Source: JAZKAR01 sp040389065
Lineage (GTDB): Bacteria; Pseudomonadota; Gammaproteobacteria; Burkholderiales; Casimicrobiaceae
Assembly: GCA_040389065.1 (NCBI GenBank)
Contig: JAZKAR010000016.1
Location: 186,001 to 250,000 of the forward strand
DNA length: 64,000 nt
Direction: 5' to 3'
Shown in pieces: positions 63,046 to 64,000 of the stretch. The notes under the pieces were generated by a model, which was not told the DNA's origin, did not search any database, and saw nothing but the letters and a program-made list of their open reading frames with translations. Each line of letters starts with the position of its first letter. The first letter of the stretch is position 1. Position numbers and translations under genes: made by a program.

Positions 63046-64000
63046 ATGAGTGCAATTGTAGATGTTATCGCCCGTGAAATTTTAGATTCCCGTGGTAATC
63101 CAACTGTTGAAGCGGATATTCTTTTAGAGTCTGGTGCAATGGGCCGTTCAGCAGTACCTTCTGGAGCTTCAACAGGTACTAAAGAGGCATTAGAGCTGCG
63201 TGATGGAGATGCTAAGCGTTATTTAGGGAAGGGTGTTCAAAAAGCGGTAGATAACATTCAAACTGAAATTGCTGAAGCTTTATTGGGTATTGATGCCCAA
63301 GATCAAACATTGATTGATGAAACATTAATTCGTTTAGACGGTACTGAAAACAAAGGCCGCTTAGGCGCAAATGCTATGTTAGCAGTGTCTTGTGCGGTTG
63401 CTAAAGCCGCAGCGGCAGAGTCTGAGCTACCTTTGTATCGTTACTTTGGTGGAGTAGGGCGTATGCCTTTGCCCGTGCCAATGATGAACGTTATTAATGG
63501 CGGCGCACACGCCAATAACAGCGTAGATATTCAAGAATTTATGATTGTTCCGATTGGTGCGCCAACCTTTCGTGAGGCAATGCGGTACGGTGCTGAGATT
63601 TTTCATTCTTTGAAAAAGCTGATTGATAGTAAAGGGATGTCAACCACAGTTGGCGATGAAGGCGGTTTCGCACCTAATTTACCTTCAAATGAAGCAGCTA
63701 TTCAGTTATTGATGGAAGCAATTCAAGCCGCAGGGTTTACGCCTGGGCAAGATATTGCACTCGCGTTAGATTGTGCCAGTTCAGAATTTTACGAAGATGG
63801 TCACTACGTGCTTGAGGCTGAAAATTTAATTTTGACGTCTGCCCAATTTGTCGATTATTTGGCAACGCTTTGTGATAAATACCCCATCATCAGCATTGAA
63901 GATGGAATGTCTGAGCATGATTGGCAAGGTTGGAAATTGCTAACAGATCGTTTGGGTAAACAGGTACAGCTAGTAGGTGATGATCTGTTTGTAACGAACT
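63046..64000 (+). CDS. eno: Enolase, 5' part (runs off the window)
   Basis: Enolase interconverts 2-phosphoglycerate and phosphoenolpyruvate in glycolysis and is also a degradosome component in many proteobacteria. ATG 63046 after TAGGAAAC gives MSAIVDVIAREILDSRGNP, the usual N-terminus. Visible motifs are SGASTGTKEALELRDGD (mobile loop), MMNVINGGAHANN, QEFMIVPIGA, TTVGDEGGFAPN with the catalytic Glu, and SIEDGMSEHDW with a Mg-binding Glu. About 318 of the expected 430 residues are present. It is divergent from the tRNA pair. Confidence 0.97.
   Translation, partial: MSAIVDVIAREILDSRGNPTVEADILLESGAMGRSAVPSGASTGTKEALELRDGDAKRYLGKGVQKAVDNIQTEIAEALLGIDAQDQTLIDETLIRLDGTENKGRLGANAMLAVSCAVAKAAAAESELPLYRYFGGVGRMPLPVPMMNVINGGAHANNSVDIQEFMIVPIGAPTFREAMRYGAEIFHSLKKLIDSKGMSTTVGDEGGFAPNLPSNEAAIQLLMEAIQAAGFTPGQDIALALDCASSEFYEDGHYVLEAENLILTSAQFVDYLATLCDKYPIISIEDGMSEHDWQGWKLLTDRLGKQVQLVGDDLFVTN

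Overview
The window is about 64 kb of an AT-leaning proteobacterial chromosome. It most resembles a low-GC betaproteobacterium of Burkholderiales type, because it has a DUF4936 family protein, divergent rluD/bamD, a RlmL-like THUMP methyltransferase without the RlmK half, and tRNA genes with encoded CCA. This assignment is inference, since no rRNA gene is present. Several decayed insertion sequences and a family of short palindromic repeats suggest a genome with past mobile-element activity, possibly host-associated.

Layout. At the left edge (1-201) is the end of a probable DNA adenine methyltransferase. Next come housekeeping genes: rimM, trmD, rplS, rplM and rpsI (349-3064, closed by a clear terminator), a MurU-like nucleotidyltransferase, the M3 peptidase prlC, and rluD divergent from bamD. 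An 860-base gene-poor stretch holds the bamD terminator, a palindromic repeat and a dyad.

Then comes the dominant object: one uninterrupted reading frame of 36.5 kb (9237-45701, 12,154 codons, about 1.3 MDa predicted). It begins with a signal peptide and a cysteine-rich extracytoplasmic domain. A multi-spanning membrane domain follows that looks like the TrbL/VirB6 subunit of type IV secretion channels. The remaining roughly 10,900 residues are low-complexity linkers, charged coiled coils, an HPLAGQ/YPxVYP peptide-repeat zone and huge alanine-rich repeat arrays. A super-module of about 5-6.5 kb is present twice near the 3' end. No other type IV secretion gene is nearby. This giant TrbL-like protein is the most likely undescribed system in the window.

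Downstream are tsaD, an rlmL-like methyltransferase, hemJ, a DUF4936 gene and an orphan gspC-like gene. After these, two decayed IS630-type transposase fragments bracket a minus-strand signalling cluster (50162-59154). In order of transcription it holds a CheX-like protein, a PAS-GGDEF diguanylate cyclase, a CheY-like receiver, an IS3-family remnant, and a 2,003-residue kinase-like/AAA/GAF/Hpt/CheA-type histidine kinase whose N-terminal Ser/Thr kinase domain appears catalytically dead. The right end carries a DUF2721 membrane protein, an unknown multi-spanning membrane protein, a small HExxH protein, tRNA-Met(CAT), tRNA-Pro(GGG) and the 5' part of enolase (eno).
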